From NCBI RefSeq assembly GCF_000222685.1, contig NZ_AFWJ01000262.1, forward strand, positions 1-37,602: a DNA stretch of 37,602 nucleotides, given 5' to 3'. How positions within the stretch are numbered: position 1 is the stretch's first letter; the number at the start of each line of letters is the position of its first letter. A program made the position numbers and the translations under genes. The notes under the pieces were generated by a model. It saw only the letters and a program-made list of their open reading frames with translations. It was not told the origin of the DNA and did not search any database. The DNA is from Vibrio nigripulchritudo ATCC 27043. Its GTDB lineage: Bacteria; Pseudomonadota; Gammaproteobacteria; Enterobacterales; Vibrionaceae. Below, piece by piece: positions 17,119-25,967 of the stretch.

Positions 17119-18003
17119 CTAAGACTTGCGTTTGATTTGCTGAATCAGTAAGCCCACCACAATCATGACCAAACCGACAAAGGTGGACGGGTGGATCTCT
17201 TCGCCGATAATTGTCGCAAGCAGCATCAGTGAGATAAACGGTGATGTGAAAATCAGGTTGCTGATTCTCGCAGTATTGCTGGTGAGCTTCATGGCGCTGA
17301 GCCAGAGTACAAACGTCACGCCCATCTCAAACAGTCCAACGTAGGTGACTGCTGCCCATCCTTTCCACGAAATCTGCGCCCAAGTGGCTCCTTCGTACGC
17401 ACAAATCAACGCAGCGAATGGCAGTGCGACCAAAAAACCGAGTAACACGCCCAATACGGGATCGGCTTTGTTTTTGGTGTTCAGAATCCAATAACCCGCC
17501 CACAATAGGGTGGACAGCAGCGCCAGCCCAACGCCGACAGGGTTTTCGAACTCCAATGCCAATACATTGCCTTTGGTGGCTATCACCACCACACCCGCAT
17601 ACCCAAACAGACAGGCAATCCAGTCTTGTTTACGGATTTTCTGCCCTAAAAACAGAGCCGCCATCAGGGTAAGAGTAATCGCCCAGCTGTAATTTAGAGG
17701 CTGAGCCTGCGAGGCAGGCAATAAGTCATACGCTTTAAAAAGAATCAGATAATAGAACAGCGGGTTAATCAGGCCGAGCGCCAGATAAAACCAAGGGTTA
17801 GCGGCAAAGGTGTCTTTCAACTGAGCGAGCTTTCCCTGCACACCACAAATCACAAAGAGCGCCATCGCCGATACCAGGCTGGCAAAGGTCAGCATCTGAA
17901 TGGGGGTAAATTCCGCTAATGTCAGCTTAAATGCGGTGGCAACCGTCGACCAAAGTAAGACAGCACTGATTCCGTACAGCAAAGCTTGACGCTCATTCTT
18001 CAT
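17119..18003 (-). CDS. EamA-family drug/metabolite transporter
   Basis: A 294-residue inner-membrane protein of the DMT superfamily with about ten hydrophobic segments in two repeated EamA halves, for example LYGISAVLLWSTVATAFKL at the N-terminus and MIVVGLLIQQIKRKS at the C-terminus. Such proteins export or import small metabolites; the substrate is unknown. I prefer ATG 18003 because AAGGA is about ten bases away; an ATG at 18012 is almost on top of it. A miniature element begins only about 20 bases upstream, so this gene's promoter must lie in or across it unless transcription comes from further away. Confidence 0.88.
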   Translation of the reverse strand: MKNERQALLYGISAVLLWSTVATAFKLTLAEFTPIQMLTFASLVSAMALFVICGVQGKLAQLKDTFAANPWFYLALGLINPLFYYLILFKAYDLLPASQAQPLNYSWAITLTLMAALFLGQKIRKQDWIACLFGYAGVVVIATKGNVLALEFENPVGVGLALLSTLLWAGYWILNTKNKADPVLGVLLGFLVALPFAALICAYEGATWAQISWKGWAAVTYVGLFEMGVTFVLWLSAMKLTSNTARISNLIFTSPFISLMLLATIIGEEIHPSTFVGLVMIVVGLLIQQIKRKS

Positions 18004-18024
18004 CTCGCGCATTTCCTTAGACTA

Positions 18025-18300
18025 GGGTCTGTTGACCTTTCGCGGTTAAATTTTGTTCGAGTTCTATGTGGTTTAATCGCGGCGCAAGGTCTTTAGCTTA
18101 GTCACTCTAAGTAAATACCTTGCAACAAAGAGTAAAGGGTATAGACCGGGGACGCCTAGTTGAACCCTTTGGGCAGCATTTGTGGCTCCTTTCTACTGCG
18201 TTACCGCTTATTGATGTAGAGCGCTACACCGAATAAGCGCTGCCTTGTATAAAGAACCCACAAATGGCTGCAAAAATCATCTCGAAAGGTCAACAGACCC
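18025..18300. mobile_element. 276-base miniature inverted-repeat element flanked by TA
   Basis: It has terminal inverted repeats GGGTCTGTTGACCTTTCG (left) and CGAAAGGTCAACAGACCC (right), 18 of 18, flanked by TA at 18023-18024 and 18301-18302. Internal arms fold too: GCAGCATTTGTGG (from about 18174) with its near complement before 18272, and CGCTTATT with AATAAGCG. No transposase is encoded. TA flanks point to an IS630/Tc1-type mobiliser acting in trans, which is inference. It fills most of the gap between the EamA gene and rmuC. Confidence 0.8.
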
Positions 18301-18365
18301 TAATATACCACTGAAAGTGTTGACCGGACGAATCACTATATACTGGCGAATTCAGGCTGCAAAAC

Positions 18366-18394
18366 TGGACATTTATCCAGTGCCTGAATACTAT
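18366..18394 (+). promoter_or_regulatory. Likely rmuC promoter
   Basis: TGGACA at 18366-18371, a 17-base spacer and TACTAT at 18389-18394 match sigma-70 elements at 5 of 6 and 4 of 6 positions. It lies downstream of the miniature element and about 30 bases before rmuC. Confidence 0.45.
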
Positions 18395-18426
18395 CATTTT
18401 GAGAGTCAAAAACTTAGGCGAACATT

Positions 18427-19929
18427 ATGCAGTGGATAGTCGAGAATCAGCCGCTTTTATTAGCCGCGCTCGGTGGGGGGTGCTCCGGCGCACTGGTTGT
18501 AGGTTGGTGGATAAAGCAGAAAATGCAGTTGGAACTTCAACAACAAATTCAAGCGCTTGAAACCGAGAGACAGCTTCATGAAAAAACAGCGGAGCAGCTC
18601 AATGAAGCCCAAAAGGATTTGGATGAACTGGACAACGCTCGCGATCAAGCCGCCTTCGAGCTGAAACAGACCCACGGTAAAATGCTGGTGGCGATGGAAA
18701 AGCTTCGTCACATGGACGCACTTCGTCAGGAAAAAGCAGAACTGACCAGTCAAACAGAAGGTTTACGTGCAGAACTGGCAGAATCACAAGCCAGCCTTCG
18801 GGAACAAGAAGCCCGTCACCAACAGGCACAGCAAGCCAGCGAAGAGAAGCTCGCCCTGCTGGAAAATGCAGAAGCCCGCCTCAAGCAGCAATTTGAGCAC
18901 CTTGCTAACCAATTGTTTGAAAACAAAACCGCCAAAGTGGATCAGCAGAACCGACAGAGTTTAGAAGGGTTACTCAACCCGCTGAAAGATCAAATTGAAG
19001 GGTTTAAAAAGCAAGTCACCGACAGTTTCAGCTTTGAAGCCAAAGAGCGTCATACGCTGGTGCACGAGCTGAAGAACTTACAAAAACTCAATGAGCAAAT
19101 GTCCCGTGAAGCGTTGAATCTGACGCAGGCGCTTAAAGGTGACAACAAACAGCAGGGTAACTGGGGCGAAGTGGTTCTGGCTCGCGTGCTGGCGGAATCG
19201 GGGTTACGTGAAGGGCACGAATACCAGACCCAAGTGAGCCTGCAAGATGAAGCAGGAAAGCGTTATCAGCCCGATGTGATTGTTCACTTACCTCACGATA
19301 AACAAGTGGTGGTGGATTCCAAAATGGCATTGGTGGCGTATGAGCGCTATTTTCACGCAGACACCGATGCAGAGCGCGACGTGGCGTTAAGTGACCACTT
19401 ACTTGCTTTGCGAAATCACATCAAAGGGTTGAGCCAGAAGGATTACCACAAACTCAAAGGCATCCAGAGCTTAGATTATGTTCTGATGTTTATTCCCGTC
19501 GAACCTGCATTCCAAGTGGCCATTCAGGCAGACCCGAGCTTGGTCAAAGATGCCATGAAGTACAACATCATTCTTGTCAGCCCAACTACGTTGCTGGTGG
19601 CACTGCGCACCATAGATAATCTGTGGCGAAATGAGCGCCAGAATCAAAACGCGCAAATCATTGCCGAGCGAGCGTCCAAGCTGTATGACAAGCTCAGACT
19701 GTTCTTAACCGATATGGAAAATCTGGGTGGTGCACTCGATAAAGCCAATCAGAATTTCCAGGGGGCAATGAACAAGCTGGCGACGGGGCGGGGCAACGTC
19801 GTCAGGCAAGCGGAGAGTTTTAAAGATCTTGGGGTCGAAGTAAAACGTAGTATTCCAGATAGCCTGTTGGAAATCGCACAAAATGACACTTTAGTGGAAA
19901 GACAACCGCTTGAGGATAAAGTAGACTAG
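18427..19929 (+). CDS. rmuC: DNA recombination protein RmuC
   Basis: A 500-residue protein of the RmuC family, which limits inversion between short inverted repeats and is predicted to contain a nuclease-like fold. An N-terminal membrane helix (about residues 9-29) is followed by a long coiled coil (about 30-170), then the RmuC domain with GNWGEVVLARVL, QPDVIVHLP and VVVDSKMALVAYERY, and RTIDNLWRNERQNQNAQ near its end. Order rmuC-ubiE is as in E. coli. It is interesting that it neighbours miniature inverted-repeat elements, but no functional link is shown. Confidence 0.95.
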   Translation: MQWIVENQPLLLAALGGGCSGALVVGWWIKQKMQLELQQQIQALETERQLHEKTAEQLNEAQKDLDELDNARDQAAFELKQTHGKMLVAMEKLRHMDALRQEKAELTSQTEGLRAELAESQASLREQEARHQQAQQASEEKLALLENAEARLKQQFEHLANQLFENKTAKVDQQNRQSLEGLLNPLKDQIEGFKKQVTDSFSFEAKERHTLVHELKNLQKLNEQMSREALNLTQALKGDNKQQGNWGEVVLARVLAESGLREGHEYQTQVSLQDEAGKRYQPDVIVHLPHDKQVVVDSKMALVAYERYFHADTDAERDVALSDHLLALRNHIKGLSQKDYHKLKGIQSLDYVLMFIPVEPAFQVAIQADPSLVKDAMKYNIILVSPTTLLVALRTIDNLWRNERQNQNAQIIAERASKLYDKLRLFLTDMENLGGALDKANQNFQGAMNKLATGRGNVVRQAESFKDLGVEVKRSIPDSLLEIAQNDTLVERQPLEDKVD

Positions 19930-19971
19930 GCGCTCGCAATGCCACAAGGGATTGTTTACGAGGAAAAATTG

Positions 19972-20754
19972 ATGACAGATACAAACGTGCAAGATACCCC
20001 AATCTCAAATGCTGATGACACGACTCATTTTGGTTTCCAGACAGTAGCCAAAGAGCAAAAAGCGGAGAAAGTTGCTGAAGTATTCCACTCGGTAGCAGCA
20101 AAATACGACATCATGAACGATCTGATGTCTGGTGGTATCCATCGCTTGTGGAAACGTTTCACAATTGATTGCAGCGGCGCACGTCCGGGGCAACGCATCC
20201 TCGACCTTGGTGGCGGTACGGGCGATCTGACCGCGAAATTCTCTCGCATTGTCGGTGAAAAAGGTCACGTCATTCTGGCTGACATCAACAATTCCATGCT
20301 TAATGTGGGTCGCGATAAGCTTCGCGATAAAGGCATTGTTGGTAACGTAAATTACGTTCAGGCGAACGCCGAAGAACTGCCTTTCCCAGACAACCACTTC
20401 GATTGCATTACCATCAGTTTCTGCCTTCGTAACGTGACGGACAAAGACAAGGCGTTGCGCTCTATGTACCGCGTGCTTAAACCGGGTGGTCGTTTGTTGG
20501 TACTGGAGTTTTCTAAACCCGTTCTTGAACCTCTTTCCAAAGTATACGATGCGTATTCATTCCACCTTCTGCCAAAAATGGGCGAGTGGATTGCTAACGA
20601 CGGCGACAGCTACCGTTACCTAGCGGAGTCCATTCGTATGCACCCAGATCAGGAAACTCTGGAAGGCATGATGAAAGAAGCGGGCTTCGAGCAAACGAAA
20701 TACTACAACCTAACCGGTGGTATTGTTGCGTTGCACCGCGGATACAAATTCTGA
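19972..20754 (+). CDS. ubiE: Ubiquinone/menaquinone methyltransferase UbiE
   Basis: A 260-residue C-methyltransferase that acts in both ubiquinone and menaquinone synthesis. The SAM site is [16 protein letters not shown], followed by [19 protein letters not shown] and [16 protein letters not shown], nearly identical to E. coli. The end, VALHRGYKF, is the conserved C-terminus. ATG 19972 is chosen because GAGGA (19960-19964) is seven bases away; an ATG at 19939 is in frame but lacks support. It heads the ubiE-ubiJ-ubiB series, with ubiJ only seven bases downstream. Confidence 0.97.
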   Translation: MTDTNVQDTPISNADDTTHFGFQTVAKEQKAEKVAEVFHSVAAKYDIMNDLMSGGIHRLWKRFTIDCSGARPGQRILDLGGGTGDLTAKFSRIVGEKGHVILADINNSMLNVGRDKLRDKGIVGNVNYVQANAEELPFPDNHFDCITISFCLRNVTDKDKALRSMYRVLKPGGRLLVLEFSKPVLEPLSKVYDAYSFHLLPKMGEWIANDGDSYRYLAESIRMHPDQETLEGMMKEAGFEQTKYYNLTGGIVALHRGYKF

Positions 20755-20761
20755 GGTCACT

Positions 20762-21367
20762 ATGCCATTTGAGCCATTGGTTACCGCTGTTGTCGAGACC
20801 ACTCTGAACACCCTGATTCAGGATGATCCAGCGTTGGTGAAACGCATGTCCCGTTTAAAAGGACAGACGATTCAGGTGCACATTAAAGAAATCGACAAGA
20901 CGTTAACTTTTGTATTCAGCCAGCAAATTGACGTGCTGGCGAGTTACGAAGGTCAATCGGATTGTTACTTGTCCCTGAGTTTGAGTGTTCTTCCAGAACT
21001 GCGTGAGCAAGCCAACATCACTCAGTTGATTAAGCAAGACAAGCTAGTGCTTGAAGGAGATATCCAACTGGCGCAGAAATTCTCGCAGCTACTGACCGAT
21101 GCCAAACCAGATATTGAAGAGTGGTTATCTCGCCTTACCGGAGATGTGGTGGCACACACTCTGGTTTCTGGTGCCAAACAAAGTGTCGACTGGGTGAAAA
21201 AGAACGCCGAGAAGAAACAAAACCATATCGCACAAGTCTTGACTGAAGAATGGCGCATTGCTCCAGCACCGCTGGAGATCGCACATTTTTGCGATCAGGT
21301 GGATGATATTGCCAGTGCCGTGGCAAGAGCCGAATCTCGCTTAAAAATGTTGCTGGAGAAAGCATGA
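20762..21367 (+). CDS. ubiJ: Ubiquinone biosynthesis accessory factor UbiJ
   Basis: A 201-residue SCP2-domain protein, the same length as E. coli UbiJ. SCP2 domains bind lipids, and UbiJ supports the late hydroxylation and methylation steps of ubiquinone synthesis in a soluble Ubi complex. The C-terminal part ([15 protein letters not shown]) is a helix. ATG 20762 has GAGG overlapping the ubiE stop codon, so the genes are tightly coupled; a GTG at 20717 inside ubiE is in frame but unlikely. The stop overlaps the ubiB start by four bases (ATGA). Confidence 0.95.
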   Translation: MPFEPLVTAVVETTLNTLIQDDPALVKRMSRLKGQTIQVHIKEIDKTLTFVFSQQIDVLASYEGQSDCYLSLSLSVLPELREQANITQLIKQDKLVLEGDIQLAQKFSQLLTDAKPDIEEWLSRLTGDVVAHTLVSGAKQSVDWVKKNAEKKQNHIAQVLTEEWRIAPAPLEIAHFCDQVDDIASAVARAESRLKMLLEKA

Positions 21368-22998
21368 CACCAGCAGAACTTCGTCGTTTATACCGAATTC
21401 TCAAAGTCCAGCTCGAATACGGGCTGGATGAGCTCCTTCCAGAACATCAGTTAACCCGGATTCCTCGCCTTGCTCGAAAAAGCCTGTTTTGGCTGAGAAA
21501 TAAACACAAAGACAAAGAGTTAGGGCATCGTATTCGACTCGCATTGCAAGAGCTGGGTCCCGTGTGGATCAAGTTCGGGCAGATGATGTCGACCAGACGA
21601 GACTTGTTTCCGCCACACATCGCCGATCAGCTCGCTTTGTTGCAAGATCAGGTTGCCTCTTTTGACGGGCAACTAGCCAAAGAACAGATGGAAAAAGCGC
21701 TTGGTGGCAGTCTGGATAACTGGTTTACCGATTTCGACATCACACCGCTGGCTTCCGCGTCGATTGCACAAGTGCACACCGCTAAGCTCAAAGAGTCTGG
21801 TCGTGAAGTGGTTCTGAAAATCATCCGCCCAGACATCAAGCCTGTTATCGATGCCGATTTAAAGCTGATGTATCGCATGGCAAAAATCGTTGCCAAAGTC
21901 TTGCCTGAAGCGCGTCGTCTTAAGCCGGTTGAAGTGGTTCGCGAGTATGAAAAAACACTGCTTGATGAACTGGATTTGCGCCGTGAAGCGGCAAACGCCA
22001 TCCAGCTAAGACGCAATTTTGAAGGCAGCAAAGAGCTGTATGTGCCAGAAGTGATCTCGGATTTAAGCAGTGAAACACTGATGGTATCTGAAAGAATTTA
22101 CGGCATTCAGGTGTCTGATATAGAAGGACTGCACGCCAACGGGACCAATATGAGCCTGTTGGCCGAGCGAGCGGTTAGCGTTTTCTTTACTCAGGTATTC
22201 CGCGACAGCTTCTTCCATGCCGACATGCATCCGGGCAACGTCTTTGTAAAACCAGAACACCCAGACGACCCCATGTGGATCGGTTTGGATTGTGGCATTG
22301 TCGGTACATTGAACAGTGAAGATAAGCGTTATCTGGCCGAAAACCTGCTGGCGTTTTTTAATCGCGATTACCGAAAAGTTGCTGAATTGCACGTCGACTC
22401 AGGCTGGGTACCGCATGATACTAACGTTCAGGAGTTTGAGTTTGCGATTCGCATGGTGTGTGAGCCTATCTTTGCCAAACCACTAGGCGAAATTTCATTT
22501 GGTCATGTGCTTCTGAATCTGTTTAACACGGCGCGACGCTTTAATATGGAAGTACAGCCACAATTGGTACTTCTGCAGAAAACGCTCCTTTATGTCGAAG
22601 GGCTGGGGCGTCAGTTATACCCGCAGCTCGACTTGTGGAAAACCGCCAAACCATTCCTGGAAACCTGGATGGCAAATCAGGTGGGACCGCAGGCTGTGAT
22701 CAATGCAGTGAAAGATAAAGCGCCATTTTGGGCAGAAAAGCTGCCAGAATTGCCAGAGCTGTTGTACGATAGCCTTAAACAAGGTAAGGCTTTAGACCAA
22801 CGTATGGAAAAGCTTTATCAAGGTTATTGTCAATCCAAGCGCCAGCAAGGAACCGGGCGGTTTTTATTTGGCATTGGGGCAACCTTAATTGTGTGCGGTG
22901 CCATTTTATTGGACAGTCGATACGAGCCAGTCGCAATTGGCAGCGGTATCGCAGGCATCACATTTTGGTTGTTTAGTTGGCGTACATACCGCAAATAG
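21364..22998 (+). CDS. ubiB: Ubiquinone biosynthesis kinase-like protein UbiB
   Basis: A 544-residue member of the ABC1/ADCK/UbiB atypical kinase family. The KxGQ signature is in [20 protein letters not shown], the alanine-rich loop is [13 protein letters not shown], and [12 protein letters not shown] and [10 protein letters not shown] carry the catalytic-like residues. Two C-terminal membrane helices ([16 protein letters not shown] and a second after it) anchor it to the inner membrane. Family members have ATPase activity and are thought to help extract hydrophobic quinone intermediates. It overlaps ubiJ by four bases and precedes tatA by 58 bases, as in E. coli. Confidence 0.97.
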   Translation: MTPAELRRLYRILKVQLEYGLDELLPEHQLTRIPRLARKSLFWLRNKHKDKELGHRIRLALQELGPVWIKFGQMMSTRRDLFPPHIADQLALLQDQVASFDGQLAKEQMEKALGGSLDNWFTDFDITPLASASIAQVHTAKLKESGREVVLKIIRPDIKPVIDADLKLMYRMAKIVAKVLPEARRLKPVEVVREYEKTLLDELDLRREAANAIQLRRNFEGSKELYVPEVISDLSSETLMVSERIYGIQVSDIEGLHANGTNMSLLAERAVSVFFTQVFRDSFFHADMHPGNVFVKPEHPDDPMWIGLDCGIVGTLNSEDKRYLAENLLAFFNRDYRKVAELHVDSGWVPHDTNVQEFEFAIRMVCEPIFAKPLGEISFGHVLLNLFNTARRFNMEVQPQLVLLQKTLLYVEGLGRQLYPQLDLWKTAKPFLETWMANQVGPQAVINAVKDKAPFWAEKLPELPELLYDSLKQGKALDQRMEKLYQGYCQSKRQQGTGRFLFGIGATLIVCGAILLDSRYEPVAIGSGIAGITFWLFSWRTYRK

Positions 22999-23056
22999 AC
23001 GGTAGACTTTCATTAAAAGATTACATTATTTCAAAATAACCCGAGGGTAGAAGCAA

Positions 23057-23308
23057 ATGGGTGGTATTAGCATCTGGCAACTATTGATTATTGCCGTTAT
23101 CGTGATTTTGCTGTTTGGAACGAAAAAGCTTCGCAACATTGGCGGCGACTTAGGCAGCGCAGTGAAAGGCTTTAAAAAAGCCATGAGCGACGAAGAAAAA
23201 GCCGCAGCGGATAAAAAAGACGCCGACTTTGAGCCACAAAACATTGAGCAAAAGACATCGTCAGAAGAAGCAACTTCTGACTCGTCTAAAAACAAAGAGC
23301 AGGCGTAA
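23057..23308 (+). CDS. tatA: Sec-independent translocase subunit TatA
   Basis: An 83-residue pore-forming subunit of the twin-arginine system, which moves folded proteins across the inner membrane. The start [20 protein letters not shown] is the single membrane helix, followed by [20 protein letters not shown], the amphipathic helix, and a charged flexible tail. GAGGG lies before the ATG. tatB begins three bases after its stop. Confidence 0.96.
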   Translation: MGGISIWQLLIIAVIVILLFGTKKLRNIGGDLGSAVKGFKKAMSDEEKAAADKKDADFEPQNIEQKTSSEEATSDSSKNKEQA

Positions 23309-23311
23309 CAC

Positions 23312-23650
23312 GTGTTTGATATCGGTTTTTGGGAACTGGTATTGATCTCTGTCGTCGGGCTGGTGGTTTTAGGTCCCGAGCGCTTGCCTGTTGCCATTCG
23401 TAGCGTTTCCCGCTTTATCGGCGCGGCGAAAAGCATGGCAAATAATGTCAAAGATGAATTGTCGCACGAGCTAAAAGTGCAAGAGCTGCAAGACAACCTG
23501 CGTAAAGCTGAAAAAATGGGGATGGAAGATCTCTCTCCCGATTTGAAAGCATCTGTTGATGAACTCAAACAGGCAGCGCAAGATGTTCAGCGGCCTTATG
23601 CAAACAAGGACGATGCCAAAGCATCCTCTGATAAAAAAGCCGATGAGTAA
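23312..23650 (+). CDS. tatB: Sec-independent translocase subunit TatB
   Basis: A 112-residue TatB, part of the TatBC receptor that binds twin-arginine signal peptides. It starts [20 protein letters not shown], includes the conserved LGPERLP, and has a long amphipathic helix and a Lys/Asp-rich tail. The start codon is GTG 23312 with only a weak ribosome site, so it may rely on translation from tatA three bases upstream. It is somewhat shorter than E. coli TatB (171). A hairpin with a T run follows before tatC. Confidence 0.94.
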   Translation: MFDIGFWELVLISVVGLVVLGPERLPVAIRSVSRFIGAAKSMANNVKDELSHELKVQELQDNLRKAEKMGMEDLSPDLKASVDELKQAAQDVQRPYANKDDAKASSDKKADE

Positions 23651-23654
23651 CGTG

Positions 23655-23681
23655 AAGAGCTGCTTCAGGCAGCTCTTTTTT
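23655..23681 (+). terminator. Terminator-like hairpin between tatB and tatC
   Basis: AAGAGCTGC (23655-23663) pairs perfectly with GCAGCTCTT (23669-23677) around TTCAG, followed by T to 23681. Its place inside an operon suggests partial termination that sets the TatB to TatC ratio; this is inferred. Confidence 0.75.
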
Positions 23682-23703
23682 GATCCCGTTGTTGAGGTTC
23701 GAT

Positions 23704-24456
23704 ATGTCTTCTGTTGAGCAAACGCAACCATTGATCAGCCATTTAATTGAATTGCGTAACCGACTGCTGAAAGCCATAGTTTCAGTGATTGTCGTGTTTA
23801 TTGGCTTGGTCTGGTTTGCCAACGATATCTATGAATTTATTTCAGCTCCATTAATAGAAAGGTTGCCTGAAGGGGCGACCATGATCGCGACCGATGTGGC
23901 GTCGCCTTTCTTTACGCCTTTAAAACTGACTCTAGTTGCGTCAATATTTGTCGCGGTGCCGCTGATTCTCTATCAGATTTGGGCATTTGTTGCGCCCGGG
24001 CTCTACAAACATGAGCGCAGGCTCATCATGCCGCTGCTGTTTTCCAGTTCCATTCTTTTCTACTGCGGTGTGGCGTTTGCCTATTTCGTGGTATTCCCGC
24101 TGGTGTTTGGTTTCTTTACCGCGATATCACTGGGTGGCGTGGAGTTTGCGACTGACATCGCCAGCTATTTGGATTTTGTTCTGGCCTTGTTCATGGCGTT
24201 TGGTATCGCTTTTGAAGTGCCTGTTGCCATCATCTTATTGTGCTGGACAGGGGCGACCGATGCCAAAAGCCTGAGTCAGAAGCGACCATACATTATTGTC
24301 GGGGCGTTTGTGGTCGGGATGATGCTGACCCCGCCAGACATGATTTCGCAAACCTTATTGGCAATACCCATGTGTTTGCTGTTTGAAGTGGGCTTATTCT
24401 TCGCAAGATTCTACGTTCGTAGAGAGCCTCAGGAAATTGGGCAACCGGAAGAGTAA
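23704..24456 (+). CDS. tatC: Sec-independent translocase subunit TatC
   Basis: A 250-residue polytopic protein with six predicted membrane segments, the core receptor for twin-arginine signals. It has the family N-terminus ([17 protein letters not shown]), [17 protein letters not shown] and [18 protein letters not shown] 23704 has GAGG six bases upstream; a TTG at 23680 is in frame but lies in the T run of the hairpin. tatD does not follow in the same direction. Instead an AT-rich two-gene insertion begins about 120 bases downstream. Confidence 0.96.
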   Translation: MSSVEQTQPLISHLIELRNRLLKAIVSVIVVFIGLVWFANDIYEFISAPLIERLPEGATMIATDVASPFFTPLKLTLVASIFVAVPLILYQIWAFVAPGLYKHERRLIMPLLFSSSILFYCGVAFAYFVVFPLVFGFFTAISLGGVEFATDIASYLDFVLALFMAFGIAFEVPVAIILLCWTGATDAKSLSQKRPYIIVGAFVVGMMLTPPDMISQTLLAIPMCLLFEVGLFFARFYVRREPQEIGQPEE

Positions 24457-24478
24457 GTAAAGGATATATTAATCAATT

Positions 24479-24508
24479 ACATTTGGGTGAGAGGTCTCGC
24501 TCAAATGT
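24479..24508 (+). terminator. Hairpin after tatC
   Basis: ACATTTGGGTGAGA and TCTCGCTCAAATGT pair at 12 of 14 positions, with the two others able to form G-U pairs in RNA. The T run after it is poor (GCTTTGTTG), so termination may be incomplete. Confidence 0.5.
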
Positions 24509-24514
24509 GCTTTG

Positions 24515-24535
24515 TTGTATAAATGGTTTATACAA
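24515..24535. promoter_or_regulatory. Perfect palindrome before the two-gene insertion
   Basis: TTGTATAAA, TGG, TTTATACAA is a perfect 9-3-9 inverted repeat. It looks like an operator for a dimeric regulator. It does not fit the 16-base LexA consensus spacing. It lies about 45 bases before the TTG start at 24580. Confidence 0.5.
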
Positions 24536-24579
24536 TTGTCTCTTAGAATAGCGAAATTTCTTTCTAGGAGAGTATTAAG

Positions 24580-25428
24580 TTGCAAAATTCTAAGTTTCAA
24601 TGTCTGAGCTATCGAAATAAAGCCAAGCGTGATAATTGTTTAAAAAGTGTAGAAGTACAAGATGTTGATATCTACGTACTAGAAGCAAAAGCTTTTACTG
24701 CTCTTTGGGTTGCTAACCAGAAAAGAAACGGTTTAAGTGATGAACAAATCGATGCAAAAGCACTTGCACTTGGTATTGCTGGATTTGCTGCTTCCAACGG
24801 CAGCACGATACATGACGCAAGAGGTTTCTATTTACTAGCTGAAGACCTGAAAAAAGGTGGCTCGATTCTAAGTAAATACGAAGTTACCAGCAATGGGCAA
24901 AAGAGTTACATTAAATTTAAAGGCAACCATAAGCTTAGAAGTCTGGTAAAAGGTACTCGGTACTTGTCTAACAATGCCAAAGTTATTGCATTAGGTATCG
25001 GAAAAGAAGGAATGAGAGCGTCAGCTAAAGCTGGCGTACTAGTGACTGTTATTTATTCTGTAGCATTTAGGACCTTAGAACTTGCATTAACTAAAAATTA
25101 CTCAATATCTGATTGGGTAACGAATATAAGTGCTGATGTCATTAAAGCGGCGATCTCAACGGTATTTGGATTGATAATTGGTGGAATTGCTGCTTCATCT
25201 GGTGTTGTTTTAATCCCCTTGGTTTTAGGGGGGGTAGCAGCATTTGCAATGGGGAAAATGCTCGATTATTTAGATGGTCGTTTTTTGATCAAGGAAAAAA
25301 TAGTCAAGGCTCTAAATGATTATATAAATGATCAAGCAAAGTTAGATTTAAACAATAACATCAACAAATGGATATCAAGCAAGTCTTTTCAAACCTTGAA
25401 AACTAATCCACATGGGTTCTCATTCTAA
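24580..25428 (+). CDS. Unknown protein with C-terminal hydrophobic segments; possible membrane-acting toxin
   Basis: I cannot name this 282-residue protein. The first half is soluble and includes a helical stretch, DEQIDAKALALGIAGFAASN, then NGSTIHDARGFYLL. A conserved-looking block follows, FKGNHKLRSLVKGTRYLSNN and AKVIALGIGKEGM. Two hydrophobic regions come next, at about residues 151-165 (VLVTVIYSVAFRTLE) and about 192-227, the second a glycine/alanine-rich hairpin (GLIIGGIAASSGVVLIPLVL). A short charged tail ends the protein. There is no signal peptide. The start is TTG 24580 with AGGAG nine bases upstream. Base use is far richer in A and T than in neighbouring genes. The next gene overlaps by one base. 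The layout recalls pore-forming antibacterial toxins paired with membrane immunity proteins; that role is inference. Confidence 0.7.
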   Translation: MQNSKFQCLSYRNKAKRDNCLKSVEVQDVDIYVLEAKAFTALWVANQKRNGLSDEQIDAKALALGIAGFAASNGSTIHDARGFYLLAEDLKKGGSILSKYEVTSNGQKSYIKFKGNHKLRSLVKGTRYLSNNAKVIALGIGKEGMRASAKAGVLVTVIYSVAFRTLELALTKNYSISDWVTNISADVIKAAISTVFGLIIGGIAASSGVVLIPLVLGGVAAFAMGKMLDYLDGRFLIKEKIVKALNDYINDQAKLDLNNNINKWISSKSFQTLKTNPHGFSF

Positions 25429-25967
25429 TGAAAAAAGCAGCACATATTGTTTTTGTTTTACTGAGTGCTATTGGTTTTAGTACTTTTGCTATTTTTAGAC
25501 TTAATGAATATTTGACGCTTGAGACTATACAACTGCAGTTGGATGCGGGTTTTCAAATTATCTATGTTGACCCAACTTTTATGATTGATATTGCTAGTTT
25601 GATCACAATGCCATGCTTATTTTTATATGTTGTCTGGAATCATATATTAGGTAAAAAAGAGTCAAAGTGGATCGCAAAAGGGTTCTTTAGTATTTTGGCT
25701 ATTAGTATGATTGTTATTATTCCTGGTCAGATATTTGAGCATCAGAGGCAAAAAAGTATTGCTCGAACTCAAGGTTTTGTTGACTGTCCACCTTTTACTT
25801 TGCTCTCCAGCACGCATATTGTTGAAGCTATGGTAAAAGACCCGCAATATTGCACTGACGATGAAATTACAACCATTGCAAAATACGGGTATTTCCGAGA
25901 ACTGCCGATTGTCAACGCATATGTGAAAGAAACATATCAGGGTAGTAAGCAAAGTTCTGTTAACTAA
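25428..25967 (+). CDS. Three-helix membrane protein; possible immunity protein
   Basis: A 179-residue protein with hydrophobic segments at about residues 5-24, 54-73 and 83-103, then a soluble C-terminal part of about 70 residues with two cysteines (GFVDCPPFTLL and DPQYCTDDE). I do not recognise a named family. Its ATG shares one base with the stop codon of the upstream gene (TAATG), so translation is likely coupled. One 60-base line of it (25441-25500) has 17 G or C, against 32 in a comparable line of hemB (27301-27360), suggesting transfer. Its stop overlaps that of the convergent TatD-family gene by two bases. Small multi-helix membrane proteins downstream of channel-forming toxins often confer immunity, which is my inference here. 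Confidence 0.7.
   Translation: MKKAAHIVFVLLSAIGFSTFAIFRLNEYLTLETIQLQLDAGFQIIYVDPTFMIDIASLITMPCLFLYVVWNHILGKKESKWIAKGFFSILAISMIVIIPGQIFEHQRQKSIARTQGFVDCPPFTLLSSTHIVEAMVKDPQYCTDDEITTIAKYGYFRELPIVNAYVKETYQGSKQSSVN

Noticed and set aside
18245-18439. A 64-codon open frame beginning within the miniature element
   Set aside because: It runs out of the element into the rmuC promoter and start, has no ribosome site and shows no protein-like pattern.
23026-23568. A 180-codon frame opposite tatA and tatB
   Set aside because: It covers both well-supported tat genes in antisense and is serine-rich as expected for a shadow frame.
24515-24535. A LexA (SOS) box before the cassette
   Set aside because: The arms are related in flavour, but the spacing is too long and the CTGT/ACAG ends are absent.
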